64,000 nucleotides of DNA, taken from positions 29,924,638 to 29,988,637 of the forward strand of contig JAGTTD010000010.1 of the NCBI GenBank assembly GCA_018398585.1, written 5' to 3'. Positions 13,601 through 27,169 of the stretch are shown one piece after another. Both the position numbers and the translations under genes were made by a program. Source of the stretch: Simmondsia chinensis. Its lineage: Eukaryota > Streptophyta > Magnoliopsida > Caryophyllales > Simmondsiaceae. The notes below the pieces were generated by a model, which saw nothing but the letters and a program-made list of their open reading frames with translations, ran no database searches and was not told the DNA's origin. Position 1 is the stretch's first letter, and each line of letters starts with the position of its first letter.

Positions 13601-16600
13601 AGGCAAATCTCCAGAAGATGCCACATGGGAGTTCCTTCATGACTTATAGCTCCGTTTCCCTTCATTGATCCTCGAGGACAAGGATCTTCTGAAGGGGGCA
13701 ACATTGATTCGAACATAGACTAATCTCAGGCTTGGAGCCTACTGCTCGGGCCATCTTATCCTCTGCTTGCCGCCAATTTGCTGTCAACATCTCAACCCCA
13801 ACCTTGAGCTAGCCACATCAGCTCAAGATATTTTCTATTTGCTTGTTAAAAGTACGAGAGTTAGTTACTTAGGGTTTCATGCTTGATGGGCTTCTCTTTC
13901 TCTCTCTACTCCCTTCTATGTCTTTCTTCCTTCTTCTCTTGTAAATCTCTATTGAAGGAGCTTATACATACACTATAGCAATACAAATACAACGGGACGG
14001 CTCTAATTTCTGTCCCATAGGCCCAATTGTCATGTTAATTGAGTATTGATTGAGTAATTTGACACCACTAAAGGTTTGGTTTGCATTGGATCATGCATCA
14101 AACGTCATTGAATGATTAAAAAAAATATGTTATTAATTCGTATGAAGATTAATTGATACAATTAAAAGAAAAAAAACTAATTTGACACATCGGGCGAAGT
14201 ACAAGAATATTTTACGTAAATAAACCTGACCTAAATATACATAAAATATAGAAAGTTTTTTAAAAGTGGATTATATGTATTTAGAGTCCTAAATTTATTC
14301 CCTTTTATTGTATGATTCCATATTAATTGTTATATGAGTGTTCAATTTCAAATTAATTTCTATGTTAGTGTTTAATGTTTTTCTTTTACCATTAAACAGT
14401 TAAATACCAAAAAAAAAAGTTTGAGGTATGATTTAATACCTTTTTAATATTTTGTTTTCCAAATAAAACTGCAAAGATAAACTCAAAATAATAAACTCAA
14501 AATTTCAATTCATCAAATATATCAAATAATAAAAAGTTTTTTCAACAAATATACTCTAAGGCATATTTATAGGCAACTAAACAAAGACTAACTATAATAT
14601 AATTCCAAAATCCAAACTAAACATAACACAACTCAAAAACCCTTAAAATAATAATGAAATAAATAAATAACAAGGATGGCTTAAAACCTTAATATTTGAC
14701 TATGTAATTAAACAAATACCCTAAAACCTATATTAAAAACCTTAATTAATTATGTCACTAGTTTCATGCTTAAGCCGACCCAAAGCTCCTTTTTCTTAGC
14801 CCTAACATGACTCCAACCAATATCGGACTCCATTTCCTTCTTTTCTAGTCCCAATCAGGTTATTTCCATCCTCATTTGCATCATTGTTCCCCACCTGAAC
14901 AAAATTCGTCCTCTAATTAAACTCGTTAGTCTTGTTGGTGGATGAAGATGGCCACAGGGAAAATCAAAGGCTCCCAACTTATGTGTTAAAGCACTCAGAG
15001 GCAGGATTATATAAATTGGTACTCGTTATGCCGGTGGGGTGGAGGATGTTCGCGGTGGAGGTATGGGTTGCGATTGGATTAGTGATGGTTCATGGGTGTT
15101 GGGTAAGGTCAGTGGGGGGGGGTTTATCGATGGTGCAATTGGGTCTCAGATTTCAACATCTTCAAATTTCTCCTCATCGTAAATGAGCTCATCGTACATG
15201 GGCTCATCAAAGATTGGTGGAGAAAAATGTCATGAAGAGGTTCATCATCCGTTTTTGTTAGTGGGTGAAACGGAGTTGGTGGATCATAGTGGGTTGGTGG
15301 TGGTTGTCAGTGGCGGATCTATGTAGAAAAGACCGGGGTGCATGGATACCGCAGCTTTATTACCTGAGCTTTAAATAGCTATGTATATGCGTACAGAATT
15401 ATTTGATATTCAATATATTGCAACAGTTGTGACCTTGCATTAACCCTCCACAGCGTTCTTATGGTTGGCATTCCTTAAACCTATGCTTTGGTCACTAGTT
15501 CAAATCCGAGGCATAGCTTTTCTCTTGTTCTTCTCTTAAATTTTTCATTTCCAATTAATCTTTTACTCTTTCGTCACAAATAACGTAAGGCATCTCCGAT
15601 TTTTAATCTCTCACTCTTCTAATTAATATATCTATGTTATATATTATACATTTAGATCTCCGATTTTAAATAATTAATTAATTGTGTATGTCACCTTTAT
15701 TTATGTTAAAAGGCCTTGTGCTATTCTTATTGTTAGGATAGTCGTATTTTTAATTTTATCAATTCAATCCCTATATAATTTAAACTACATTTGTCCAATA
15801 TAAATTATCAAAAATTAAACCGACACAATTAAAAATATAATAATTAAATTGATAGAGCACATTATGCATAGGGACTTACAACAAAACTATCATATTTATT
15901 TATGTTTTTTAAGATAAATAAAACACACATCCCAAGTTTTGATTAAAATCAAAGTGACCTCAAATTTTAATTTTCATCAAAGACACCTACAAACTATTTG
16001 TCAAAATCAATGTGACCAGAGAGTTTTACATGTTTTTTTGAATGATGGTTATGAATAGTTTGGCCTCGTGCGTTTTCCATTCAAAAAAATCAATGTGACC
16101 TCTCAATATTTATTTTTGCCAGAGCTACCTTTAACTATTAAAACAAAAAAGGTTAATACAATGAATTTAGCTCTTTTGAGATATTTGCTAACACTGCTTC
16201 TGAAATTATGATTATGTTACGAATGGGCCTTGTCCACCCGATACCCTTCCTTTGCGCCAACTCGGATGCCCCCACCCGGGTCCTTTACTGCCACCTCGGC
16301 CCTAATATAATTAACTCCCACTATTATACGTAAGTCAAAGGCATGCTTGATGATTGTGATTCCAATTTCTCTCTCCCCCCCGATTTCTCTCTCTTTCTCT
16401 TCCTTTCTTCTTCTTCAACCTCCCCCCACCCCCCAATTCTATGCTTGTATCTATTTTATACTATCCAAATATATACAAAACGGGATAGCAATCTAGCTAT
16501 CCCGTAGGACTTGGTATCGATCTTGTGTTGGGTTATGAGTTACTTGATTAGATTTGTGATTTGCCATTGATTGTGTGTTGGATTGTGAGTATTGTATGAG

Positions 16601-19600
16601 ATTGGGTTGTGGATTTGGTAGCTTAGATAGGATCTCATCTTGGATCCTATCAATTTGTATCAGAGTGGTCTTTCCTCATAATTATAGTCGATATCGATGG
16701 CAGAGGGAACCAGGCAACAAATGTCAATGACATACTTGGATGAAAAGCTTGATCAACGTTGTGAAGATCTGGTGGAGGCAATGACAGAGATGAGACAAAT
16801 GATGAATGGATTGTCATTGCAGATGAGGACAGTCGCTAGAATGCATCAAACAAACATAGTTCCTCCAGCTTCACCATTGCAACGTAGTGAGGACTTCAGT
16901 TATGAGCATTGATCATTGTCCCCAGGTCCAGATCATCATCAAAGGCGAGGTAACTATCATTTTCCTACTCACCTTACAAAGATTGAGTTCCCTAGGTTTA
17001 ATGGTAGTAGTGATGTGGTAAACTGGATATACCAGTGTAAGCGTTATTTTATCCTCGATCAGACGCCAGAGGACTTGAAATCCATGAGCGCTAGCATAGC
17101 TCTGGAAGGCACTGCCCTTGGTTGGCATAACGCCTACTAAGAGTCATGGCTAGTGGGAGTCACCATTCTTTGGTTGGGTACATGGCAGAGATCAGGAAAA
17201 GGTTCTGCAAAGCTTCCCAAAACCCCCTTACCGGGCTTATCAAGCTCAAACAAACGGGAGCTCTTGACGAATACTTGCTTGCGTTCAAACCCCTGATTAG
17301 TCGTAGTGGACTTAACCAAGAACAGAGGGTTGGGATATTCATGGGGAGTCTATGTGAGGACTTGACGGATTAGTTGAAGTTGTTTAAGCCGAACACGTTA
17401 CAAGAGGCCATGACTCTAGCTCAGTTACAAGAAAAGAACTATGAATACATTGAATGTGTGACGGGAAAAAATCCTGCTAAAACGGCTCCACTGTTGCCTC
17501 TCTCGAGTCATACCACTACGGTGATTGTTAATCCGCCAACTAGGAAGCTGGCATTGCCAACATCACCAACTCAAAACCCACCAACTCCCCATCTCAAGCG
17601 AGGATTATCACCAGCTGACCTCGATGATCTTCATGCCCACAATCTGTGCTTCTATTGCTGCAAACCCTTCATGCCTAGTCATGTGTGCCCCATGTGGTGT
17701 CGAGTGCAGATGTTCTGGATCGAGGCTTCGGAATACAGGCCGAGTCTTGAACTGTTGGATCCCGACCAAGAACTGTACCATATCCCCATATATCCATACA
17801 TGCAATCCATGAGATGGCCCAATGTTAGGCCATGCAGGTACAAGGCTACTATAGCAAGTGACCCTTGAGTATTCTAGTTAATAGTGGGAGTGCCCACAAT
17901 TGTCTTGACATTCAGCTGGGTCATACTTTGGGTTGTTTGGTTGACAGCGCTGGCCAACCGTTTGTTACCGTTGTGGATGGTAAACAAATTTCGTGTGCGG
18001 GCTTGTGCCATGGTTTCTGCTGGTCTCTTCAGAATGCCCATTTTTCTTGGGATGTATTGTTGATCCCTTTATCGAGTTGCGGCATGGTCTTAGGAATTCA
18101 ACGGCTTTGTACTTTGGGGGAATTACGCTGGAACTTCGACGCTTTGATGATGAAATTCTGCTTGGCAAGTCAGAAGTATACTCTCTACGGAATTCATGAC
18201 ACGGGTCTTAAGGTAATCTCAAAAAATGCCATCTTGTTGCTTCTCTCTCAGCCAGCTTCATTCTTCGCCTTAACAATGGACCAACCTGGTTTACCCTCTC
18301 GTCTCAACCTGCACACCGCCAACCTTGATTCGATTGAGGATCCCCTAGCCCTGCAGTTTCTTCTAGACGAGTATGTTGATGTGTTTCTATTGAGTCCCAA
18401 AGCTCCGCCATCTCGACCCGGCCTTGACCATTACATACCACTCAAAGAAGGCAGCAATCCCTATAACATTTGGCCATATCGATACCCGGTATTCCAGAAG
18501 GATTTTATTACCGACTCCTTAATCCAAGAAATGTTGGTGGCAGGCGTCATTCACACAATACTTCGCCTTTTGCTTCACCGGTTGTACTGGTGAAGAAGAA
18601 GGATGGATCCTGGTGGTTATGTATTGATTACCATGCTCTAAATAAAATGACAATCAAAGACAAGTTTTTAATTCCGATTATGGAAGAGCTACTTGATGAA
18701 CTTGGAGGGGCTTCATGCTTCACTAAACTAGACCTCAAGTCGGGTTATTGGCAGATTTGTATGGTGCTTGATGACATTTACAAGACGGCATTTCAGACCC
18801 ATTCAGGCCATTATGAGTTTACCGTCATGCCTTTCGTCTTATCCAATGTGCCATCAACTTTTCAGAGCCTTATGAATGACATCTTCCGCCCTATCCTTCA
18901 TTACTATGTACTTGTCTTCTTCGACGATATACCCATCTACAGTGCTACGTTGTCTCAACACTTGGAGCATATTCATTATGTTCAGGGTATACTCCGCCAA
19001 CATTGCCCTGTAGCTAACAGGGCAAAGTGCACTTTCGATTGCCGCAGAATCAAATACCTTTGTCATTTTGTATCAGGAGACAGGGTCGCGGCGGATCAGG
19101 AGAAGTTGGCGGTAGTAGCTCAATGGCCCCACCCACCGATATTAAAGCAACTCCGAGGCTTCTTGGGCCTCTCTAGCTGCTACAGGTGATTTATTGCACA
19201 ATATGGGATCATTGGTCAGCCTTTAACTGAATTGCTCGAGAAGGATAATTTCGAATGGAATCTTGAAGCTGAAAACGCCTTTGAATGCCTCAAACAAGCT
19301 ATCACTTTGGCTTCGTTTTTAGCACTCCCGGATTTTGGCAAGACATTTGTGATTGAAACAGACGCCTCGGAGGTTGGAATTGGTGTCGTGCTGATGCAGG
19401 ATGACCATCCCATTTCGTTCATCAGTCGAACATTGTCCCAGCGGCATCAATCTTTGTCATTATATGAACGAGAGCTTCTTGCCGTGGTCTTTGCAGTGAA
19501 AAAGTGGCAACAGTACCTCACGGGTCGCCACTTCATCATTCGAATAGATCTGCAGAGTCTGAAGTTCCTCTTAGAGCAACTTCTTTCAACTTCTCTCCAA

Positions 19601-21172
19601 TTCTTATGGCTTGCAAGTCTGATTGGCTTCGATTGTGATATTGTTCATAAAAAGGGGGTTGAAAATCGGGCTGTTGATGCTCTATATTGCCTCTCGAGCT
19701 CAGAAGTTTTGTGCATGGCAGTATCAGCTATCTCATCAGACTTTTATTAGGCTTTGCAGTCCTCTTGGCATGAAGATCCAGCTCTACGCCAAATCAGTGC
19801 TGACAAATTGGCGGAACCCCGATCACACCCCTGCTTCACTTGGTGTCAAGATCAACTCCGCCATCATGGGCGACTCATTGTTGGTGCCAATCCTTTCCCA
19901 CGCAAGACCATTTTGCTTTGAATGCATGATGCCCAGCAAGGGGGACATTCCGGCATGGAGGAAACCTACAGGCGAGCGAAAACGCTTTTTTATTGGCTCA
20001 GCCTTAAACGAGATGTCCAATAGTATGTCTGTCATCGCGTCATACGCCAACAAAACAAATACGAGAAGGTAGCTGCACTGGGACTGTTGCAACCTTTAGC
20101 AATTCCAATTACCGTTTGGAGTAGCATCTCCCTCGACTTCATAGACGGTCTTTCGCCTTCTTTCGGTTAAACGGTGATTTTGGTGGTTGTTGATCGCTTA
20201 AGCAAATCCATCCATTTTCACGAACTCCGCCATCCATACTCAGCTGCTGTCGTTGCTCAGATCTACTTAGATTAGATTTATTGGTTACATGGCTTACCGA
20301 ATTCCATCATTAGTGATTGTGATCCCATCTTCATAAGCATGTTTTGGCGGGAGCTCTTCTCATGCGTCGGTACTCAGCTGAATCTTTCCTCTTCTTACCA
20401 TACTCAATCCAATGGTCAGATGGAGGTGCTCTATAGGTGCCTAGAAACGTACTTACATTGCATGGTTAGCGATTGCCCACGTAATTGGAGGGAAATAGCT
20501 CCCATTAGCTGAATGTTGGTATCACACAACTTTTCATTCCGCCACCCAAGCAAGCCCTTACGAGATTCGGTATGGGCAAACTTCACTAGTCCACCTTCCA
20601 TACCTTACAGGTGAATCCGCAGTTGACACAATCGATCGTACCCACACTGCTCGGGAAGAGACTATCAATTGGTTCAAGCACCACCTCCACTGCGCCCAAA
20701 ACTGTATCAAACAATAGGCTAATCGTCATCGCTCTGACCAGGATTCCCAATTCGTAATTACGTGTGGTTAAAACTCCAACCTTACCAACAACAATACCCT
20801 ACAAGCTAGATCTTCCTGCCCATGCCACCATCCATCACACGATACGTGTTTCTCTCCTCAAACGCTGCACTATTGTTCCTGCCAGGCACCTTGCTACCAC
20901 TTAAGTCCTAATTCAGTGGGAAGGACAATCTCGCGATGACGCCACCTAGGAGTTCCTCTGTGATCTCCAACTCTGCTACCCGCAATTCGACCCTTGTGGA
21001 CAAGGGTCCAGTCCGAGGAGGGGTGGTATTTTTACGAATTGGCCTTGCCCACATGATACCCTTCCTTTCGCGTCAACCCAGATCCCCACCAGGGCCCTTC
21101 ACCGCCACCTCAGCCCTAATATAACTAACTCCCACTACTAATAAATAAGTAATTAGTTTGCATCAACCAAAT

Positions 21173-21206
<34 letters not shown>

Positions 21207-24200
21207 TCCTCTTTCTCCCTCTCTCTCTTCAAGATCAAACCTAAGTGGAAAAGAAGCTCAAGTGAATGCATTGCCACACTATAGTTTTAACTCATGCTCC
21301 GCTAAAAAATAAAGTTGCATAATATTTCACTTATCAATATGGTTGATAGAAAAATTTTGTACTTTTGGAGGTAATTTTTGAAAAATTAAAAACTTGTGAT
21401 GATTTAGTGAAGATGACAATTTTTCAATACGGTTTTTAAAAAAAAAACCCAATTATTATGTTAGAGAAAAATCAGTTAAATGATATATTTTAATATCTTA
21501 TAACTTATTATTATATTACACCAATTAAATCCTTATAGTATTTTCTCTTTCACACAAGAAGAAATGCTAGTGGCCATTGACATACAAAGTCTAAACCTAA
21601 CTGCGAAGGCCCAAGCCCACTAACAAAAAAGTATCAAACAAACTAAAGTGGGCTAGCTTATCTAACATGACCCTTTAAAAAATAAACATATAGTATAAAA
21701 AATAAAATAAATGCAAAATATAAAATACAAGGTAGAAAATATACAAATCGTAGTATGTTGCTTTAAATTAGAGTGTAAATATTAGTTACTCTCAACTTGT
21801 GAAGGAAGGATATGAAGGAAGAAGCAGATTGTTACGTTTGTGATCGAATCACAAACGTAAGCGAAGATAAAGAGAATATGAGATGAGGAAGAAGTGAAGA
21901 AGATGAAAAAATAGAGAGAGTTAGATGAACCTCCTACTTATACTACTTACATGATATGAGCCAATACATTGGATCTAGACATCACAACCAACCAACTTAC
22001 AAAAATATCTAAGGCATATAGAAAATATCTAACAACTAACTTCCAAAGCCTTTTGGAAGCAACTGACAGCAGCATCATTACTCAGCAACTGAACACAGCT
22101 CATAACCTCCACCTGCACATGCCTTGGATTCTCGCATTCATAACAATCCCTTCCCCTTGAAAACATTCTTGTCCTCAAGAATGGAAGAGAGTTGGAATAA
22201 TCCCGATCACTCAACTTATGCAAAAGATAGCTGAAGTATTGGACTCCTTGCTGAAATCAGCAGCTGAAGGATATCTGAAGCACCATCTGAACTTGAAAAT
22301 CACTTATTGTGCAATAGAAGATAGCTTGAATGCGCTGACTGCCCTGCACTATCAAACAACAGCAAGAACAAGTATGTAATCCAAGTAAATCAAGGACCAA
22401 TAGGTACTGCAACTGGTACCGCTGAAATCTATTGCAACTGAAACGAACCCATGCGGACTGACTCCGAATTGCAGTAGATTCACGAGTATGTCTCTTGTTA
22501 CGACAAAATGTTTGTGCTTGAATGTGTAACCCTCTTCAGGGGGTCTGCACTGATCAAACCAAACATTCACAACCCATCTAAAACACTTCCAGATGCAAAT
22601 AATACATCTCAAGGCCTGACATTGCTGCAGAGCAGCAACAGCTCGGTAATTCTGCTTGACAGATGCTGCATAACCGAATTTGAAAGTTTAAAACCCATTA
22701 AACTGCATATTAAGTCCTTAAACATCTCATGAGGCCTTCCCAACTCAAACCAAGAGATCCAAGGATCAATATCAACTTGAAGAAGTGCCTAATTACAGCC
22801 CAAACGACCCCATATCATGACCTTAGTGACAACACAAGTTGAAATCCCATAAAATTGCAACTGGAACTCCTTCATCTTGGATCTTATCCAAAATTTGTAT
22901 TGCTTAAACATCCACTTACTAAACCATCTTAAACCAAGCTTAACAAACTCTGGATTGCCTTCCGATTCAACCTGATGTGCTGCAGAACTCGACATTGTAG
23001 TAGTGCTACCCTGACGCATCACATACTGCCAGATTTTAGCTCGATTTCTGGCCATATGGAAGCTTCTCTATGAAAACAAGTCACTACATCTTCCCAAAGC
23101 CTTAATAGCACCAACCACTCTCACTCTGAACAACTCTTTCACTTCTGACAGTGAAAGGATTGGAATTTCCTCAGCATTTTCAGCAGCTTGTAGTGAAAGG
23201 ATTCCATGCTCATCCAACCACCAAACATGCCTCAATTGATCAAGCTTTGCTTCCTTGTCAACCACCACAAGCATTAGTAACAAATATAACAAATGAAGGC
23301 ACCAAAAGAACTCTTGCTCAGATGTAAACTGCATCAAAATTAGATCTGATCTGTCTCTAACTACCCTGCTAATGTTTACTCTGATTTGAGCTGGAGTTTT
23401 CCTCAATCTTGCATGGATCATTTCCATCCAAAGGTTAAGGAAATATTGAAGCTTATTCATATGATTTTTCCATTCAAATCCACCACAGCAGATCCAAACA
23501 AATATGTTCAGATTCTGAAACTGATCAGCAAGTTTCAATCCATGTGTGTTCCAATTTCCAAATGCCATCATCTTTGCCATCATCTTTGTCTTTACTAGGC
23601 TTTGTTCCCCAGCTGTGTGGTCATACCAGGAGCCCAGCATATCCTCAAACCACCAACGAACAACAACTATCATCCCTTCAAGGAGATGCTTGTGTTTGAA
23701 CCGAAACCACACCAATTTCGGAACAATTGAGACTTCAATGTCACGATCTAAATTTTGTAGCCTGTAACATGTATAAGGCTTTCCCTCAAAGCTTGCTTTG
23801 ATGTTAACCTCATCATGACCCACAGCCTCTACCATTTTTTCACTAACGCTTGCACTGACACCGAACTTTTCATCATCACACAGCAGCACCTGTTGCCAAG
23901 CTTCTCCATTCACTTGTGATTCATCCCCTCTCGGTTGAAAGGACTTGCCATCGTCAACTATATCATTTAAAGCACCTATGGTACTAATGTGGATCTGATC
24001 AGAGATCTGTCTTCCCACATTACAACCTTGGTACACAACCTTCAGCTCAATTGCTTGCAAAGGAACCCAGCTTTGTTTGTTGTGGACCTTGAGGTGCACT
24101 CTTGCAGCTCGAGTGCGTCTTTTTAGCAAAAATTCGACTCCTCTCAGCTTCATATAGTCTTGAGAGTCTTCTCCCGGATCAGGGGGCAACTTATCATAAG

Positions 24201-27136
24201 AACTTGCAGTTGGATAAGTCACAACTCTACTCAAATGAAGAAATAGATCATTCCGAACTTGCCGATCGGCATGCCGATAGTGCATTTCAGCCACTATACA
24301 TTCGTTATCATTCACCCAACACAAGAGGCCTTGCAAAGCATCCCAGATGATGTTGTTCTGGTCCCGAGTTAACACTCGAGCATGCCTAAAAGTGAACTGA
24401 GGCACACCTTGCTCTGTATTTGATGACACTGCAGCACCAACAATTGATTTTCTGATAGAATGACATCCCTCAGCAAGGTAAGTGCTTCGATTCTGCATAT
24501 AAGCTTGCCATGGGATAATACTTAATAGGTTTGGAGATGTTTTAAGTGATGTCTCGGCAATGGCATCTAGTTTTTCAGTAGGAACCAAAATTTCTGCTGC
24601 AACCAATCCATGTATACCAACATACCTATCTGAACCTGGTATACCAGCATAGACATCAGGAAGAGCAGCATCTTGAGTTGGTTCTTGTTAATCATCAAGC
24701 CTCCTAGACTAAAACACCACCTCACGCTTCAACTTCTTCTTTGTAATCTTCTTTGCTTCCCAACAATCGTTCAATGCGACATTGAGTTGGCTTCTCTTTG
24801 CTTTACTCCTTGCTTTCTTTAACATTCATATGACATGGAAATCATATTCCCAATCCGGATGCATGTCATATTGTGCCCCATCATCAACAAGATACTCCAA
24901 CTCTAACCACGAGTCTTCATAAGGATCATCTTGTTCAAACTCAGGTTCTTCTAGCTTGTTTTCATCAATTTCGCCATTCTCGAGGATGAGTTCATCCCCA
25001 ACGGCAACAAATTCGACTTTCTCTTTTTGCTGAACATTGAACTTGTGTTGTTTAATGCTATCCACTAGCTCCGGAAACTCATTTGCATCAAGAACCCCCG
25101 CACCATCAAACTGATGAGATGAACAATGCAGATTCGCAGCAGGAGAAATTAGCCTTCTAAATTGTTCTTGAATCTCAGTGAATTTCACTTCAAGTTGCTG
25201 CATAAATTTCACTTCAATCGGCTGAGCTTGCTGATCAATCTTCAAATTGATTTGCTGGTTCATTTGTTATATCAATTCAGCATTAGATTGCTTGAGTTGT
25301 TCAAGCATTGTCTTCATCTTATTGTCCCAATATGCATTCGTACGCCAATCCGGACCTGTTGCATCCCTACCATCCATAATTCGCTCTTGAACTTCACACT
25401 GTGAATTAATCTGAATGATTTTCGAATTAACAGCAGCACAAATTGTTAATTCAAGATCAGATTTGAGAATCACCACAGATTCCAAACCCTAACTGACGAA
25501 CTTCGAACAGAGGAAACTCGAACAAACCCTAACCGCAATGTTAGTTGAGTAATTTGACATACACTTCCGAATTAAGTTCGACTCTAACTGGCAATCAAGT
25601 TCTCAACACAATACTCAAACAATCTTCACGAACGAAATCAGATTCCAACTCTTTCGTTACTAAGTTCACTGTCAGATTTCGCTCTTCGCTGTCAGATTTT
25701 CGCCCAAGCAATTCTCCACACAATAACATATAATTCTTAAGAATCAAAGGCACATTCGATGAATTCTCACCACTTCTATGCTTATCAACACAATTTCATC
25801 ACAATTCAGCAACAAACACAAATTCTCAACAAATTGCAACCTGAAGTTCAGAAACCTTTACCTCAACCTCATCTTATGAATTGTAGAATCAAAATTAACC
25901 TCAATGCAGTTTGTTTCTGATCTTTTGATTATGATCAAGTGCAATGTGGAGCAATTAGCTCACTTTTAACTTCTTCTCCAACCGATCAGATGAATGATTG
26001 ATTAAGAACAATTAAGCTCAATCTTCAACTAATGCTTTGCTCAGCACTCAACTTTAGCAGCAATTGCTTGATCGAATCTACTGAATTCACTATGAATCAG
26101 CTCTAATGTTGAATGTAGTCAACAACTACTGATCAATTATCCTTTCCTCAATGTATTTCAATCGATTTTATCCCAGCCGAAAGCAATTTCCAAGCACTTG
26201 CAGGTCACTAATGCAGTAACCGCCACCTTTTGATTTCAAACTTCAGAACTGAATTTTGATCAACATAATCTGAACTAATTTGTATCACAATTGTTTTTAT
26301 TGATTAATTGCAATGCAATCAATCAGATTTTGTAATTTTTTTTTTTTTCAAATATGAGCTTGATTCGGAAGCCAAATCAAGGCTCTGCTACCAATTGTTA
26401 CATTTGTGATCGAATCACAAACGTAAGCTAAGATAAAGAGAATAGGAGATGAGGAAGAAGTGAAAGAGATGAGAAAATAGAGAGAGTTAGATGAGAGAAG
26501 GAAGTGAAAGGGGATGAGAAGTAGAGAGATATCAAAAGATACCAATTTGTCATTCATCGAAGTTATGAATTACAAACTAGAACCTCCTACTTATAGTACT
26601 TACATGATATGAGCCAATACTTTGGATCTAGACATCACAACCAACCAACTTACAAAAATATCTAAAGTATATAGAAAATATCAAACAACTAACTTCTAAA
26701 GCCTTTTGGAAGCAACTGACAGTAGCATCATTGCTCAGCAACTGAACACAGCTCACAACCTCCCCCCGCACATGCCTTGGATTCTCGCATTCATAACAGA
26801 AGACTAAAGCAATCTGCTAACTGATGCCAAGCATCTATGTGCAGAATCTTTAAAACACTCTCTAGAATTTTATACTGAACAAAATAGAGATCAATCTTAA
26901 TATGCTTCCTCTATTCATGAAATACTGATTTTTTGTCAGTAGCAATCAGATTATTACAAGACCTTTCAGACAAACAATCTCACAAATAGCAGCGGCAATA
27001 CTTTTATACTAGGCTTCCGCGAATGAATTTTTCTTTTTTTGGTTTATACAATCATACAAGACCCAAGAATAACACATAAATCAGTGACCCAAGAATAAAC
27101 CTCATTGATGCAGCACGCATCACTTATTACATTAAG

Positions 27137-27169
<33 letters not shown>

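Larger units (their letters stand above)
8774..14064 (+). mobile_element. Ty3/gypsy chromovirus-type retrotransposon 1
   Basis: LTRs 8774-9126 and 13705-14064 flank gag, protease, RT, RNase H, integrase and a chromodomain in gypsy order. A primer-binding site TGGTATCA (iMet type) lies at 9129-9136 and a purine tract (GAAGGGGGCAACA) precedes the 3' LTR. The 5' LTR lacks about its first 30 bases, replaced by MITE-like sequence, so no TSD is visible. It sits in intron 1, sense with the host gene. Confidence 0.87.
16215..21225 (+). mobile_element. Ty3/gypsy chromovirus-type retrotransposon 2
   Basis: LTRs at 16215-16653 and 21024 to about 21225 flank a gag-pol with chromodomain related to gypsy element 1 (both Gags start MAEGTR). 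A primer-binding site TTGTATCAGAGTGG lies at about 16655-16669. The 3' LTR matches the 5' LTR for its first half and breaks off after a long C tract, so the right end is lost and no TSD can be tested. It lies in intron 1, sense with the host gene. Confidence 0.85.
21830..26798 (-). mobile_element. Pol-less LTR retrotransposon with one long unknown reading frame
   Basis: LTRs 21830-22145 and 26396-26798 (TGTTA...TAACA, about 95% alike by eye apart from a roughly 90 bp deletion in the left copy). A minus-strand primer-binding site TGGTAGCAGAGCC lies at 26393-26381, two bases from the right LTR, and a purine tract (AGGGGAAGGGA) abuts the left LTR at about 22157-22147. These give minus-strand polarity. 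The 4.25 kb interior has one long decayed frame and no detectable protease, RT, RNase H or integrase. It interrupts a copia RNase H relic in intron 1, antisense to the host gene. No perfect TSD is seen. Confidence 0.8.

Noticed and set aside
14932..15186. 84-codon open frame [12 protein letters not shown]...
   Set aside because: GT-rich low-complexity sequence inside intron 1, no family resemblance, and probably the interior of a truncated element.
23386..23767. Plus-strand open frames opposite the 512-codon frame
   Set aside because: They are antisense shadows; the primer-binding site and purine tract show the element is read on the minus strand.
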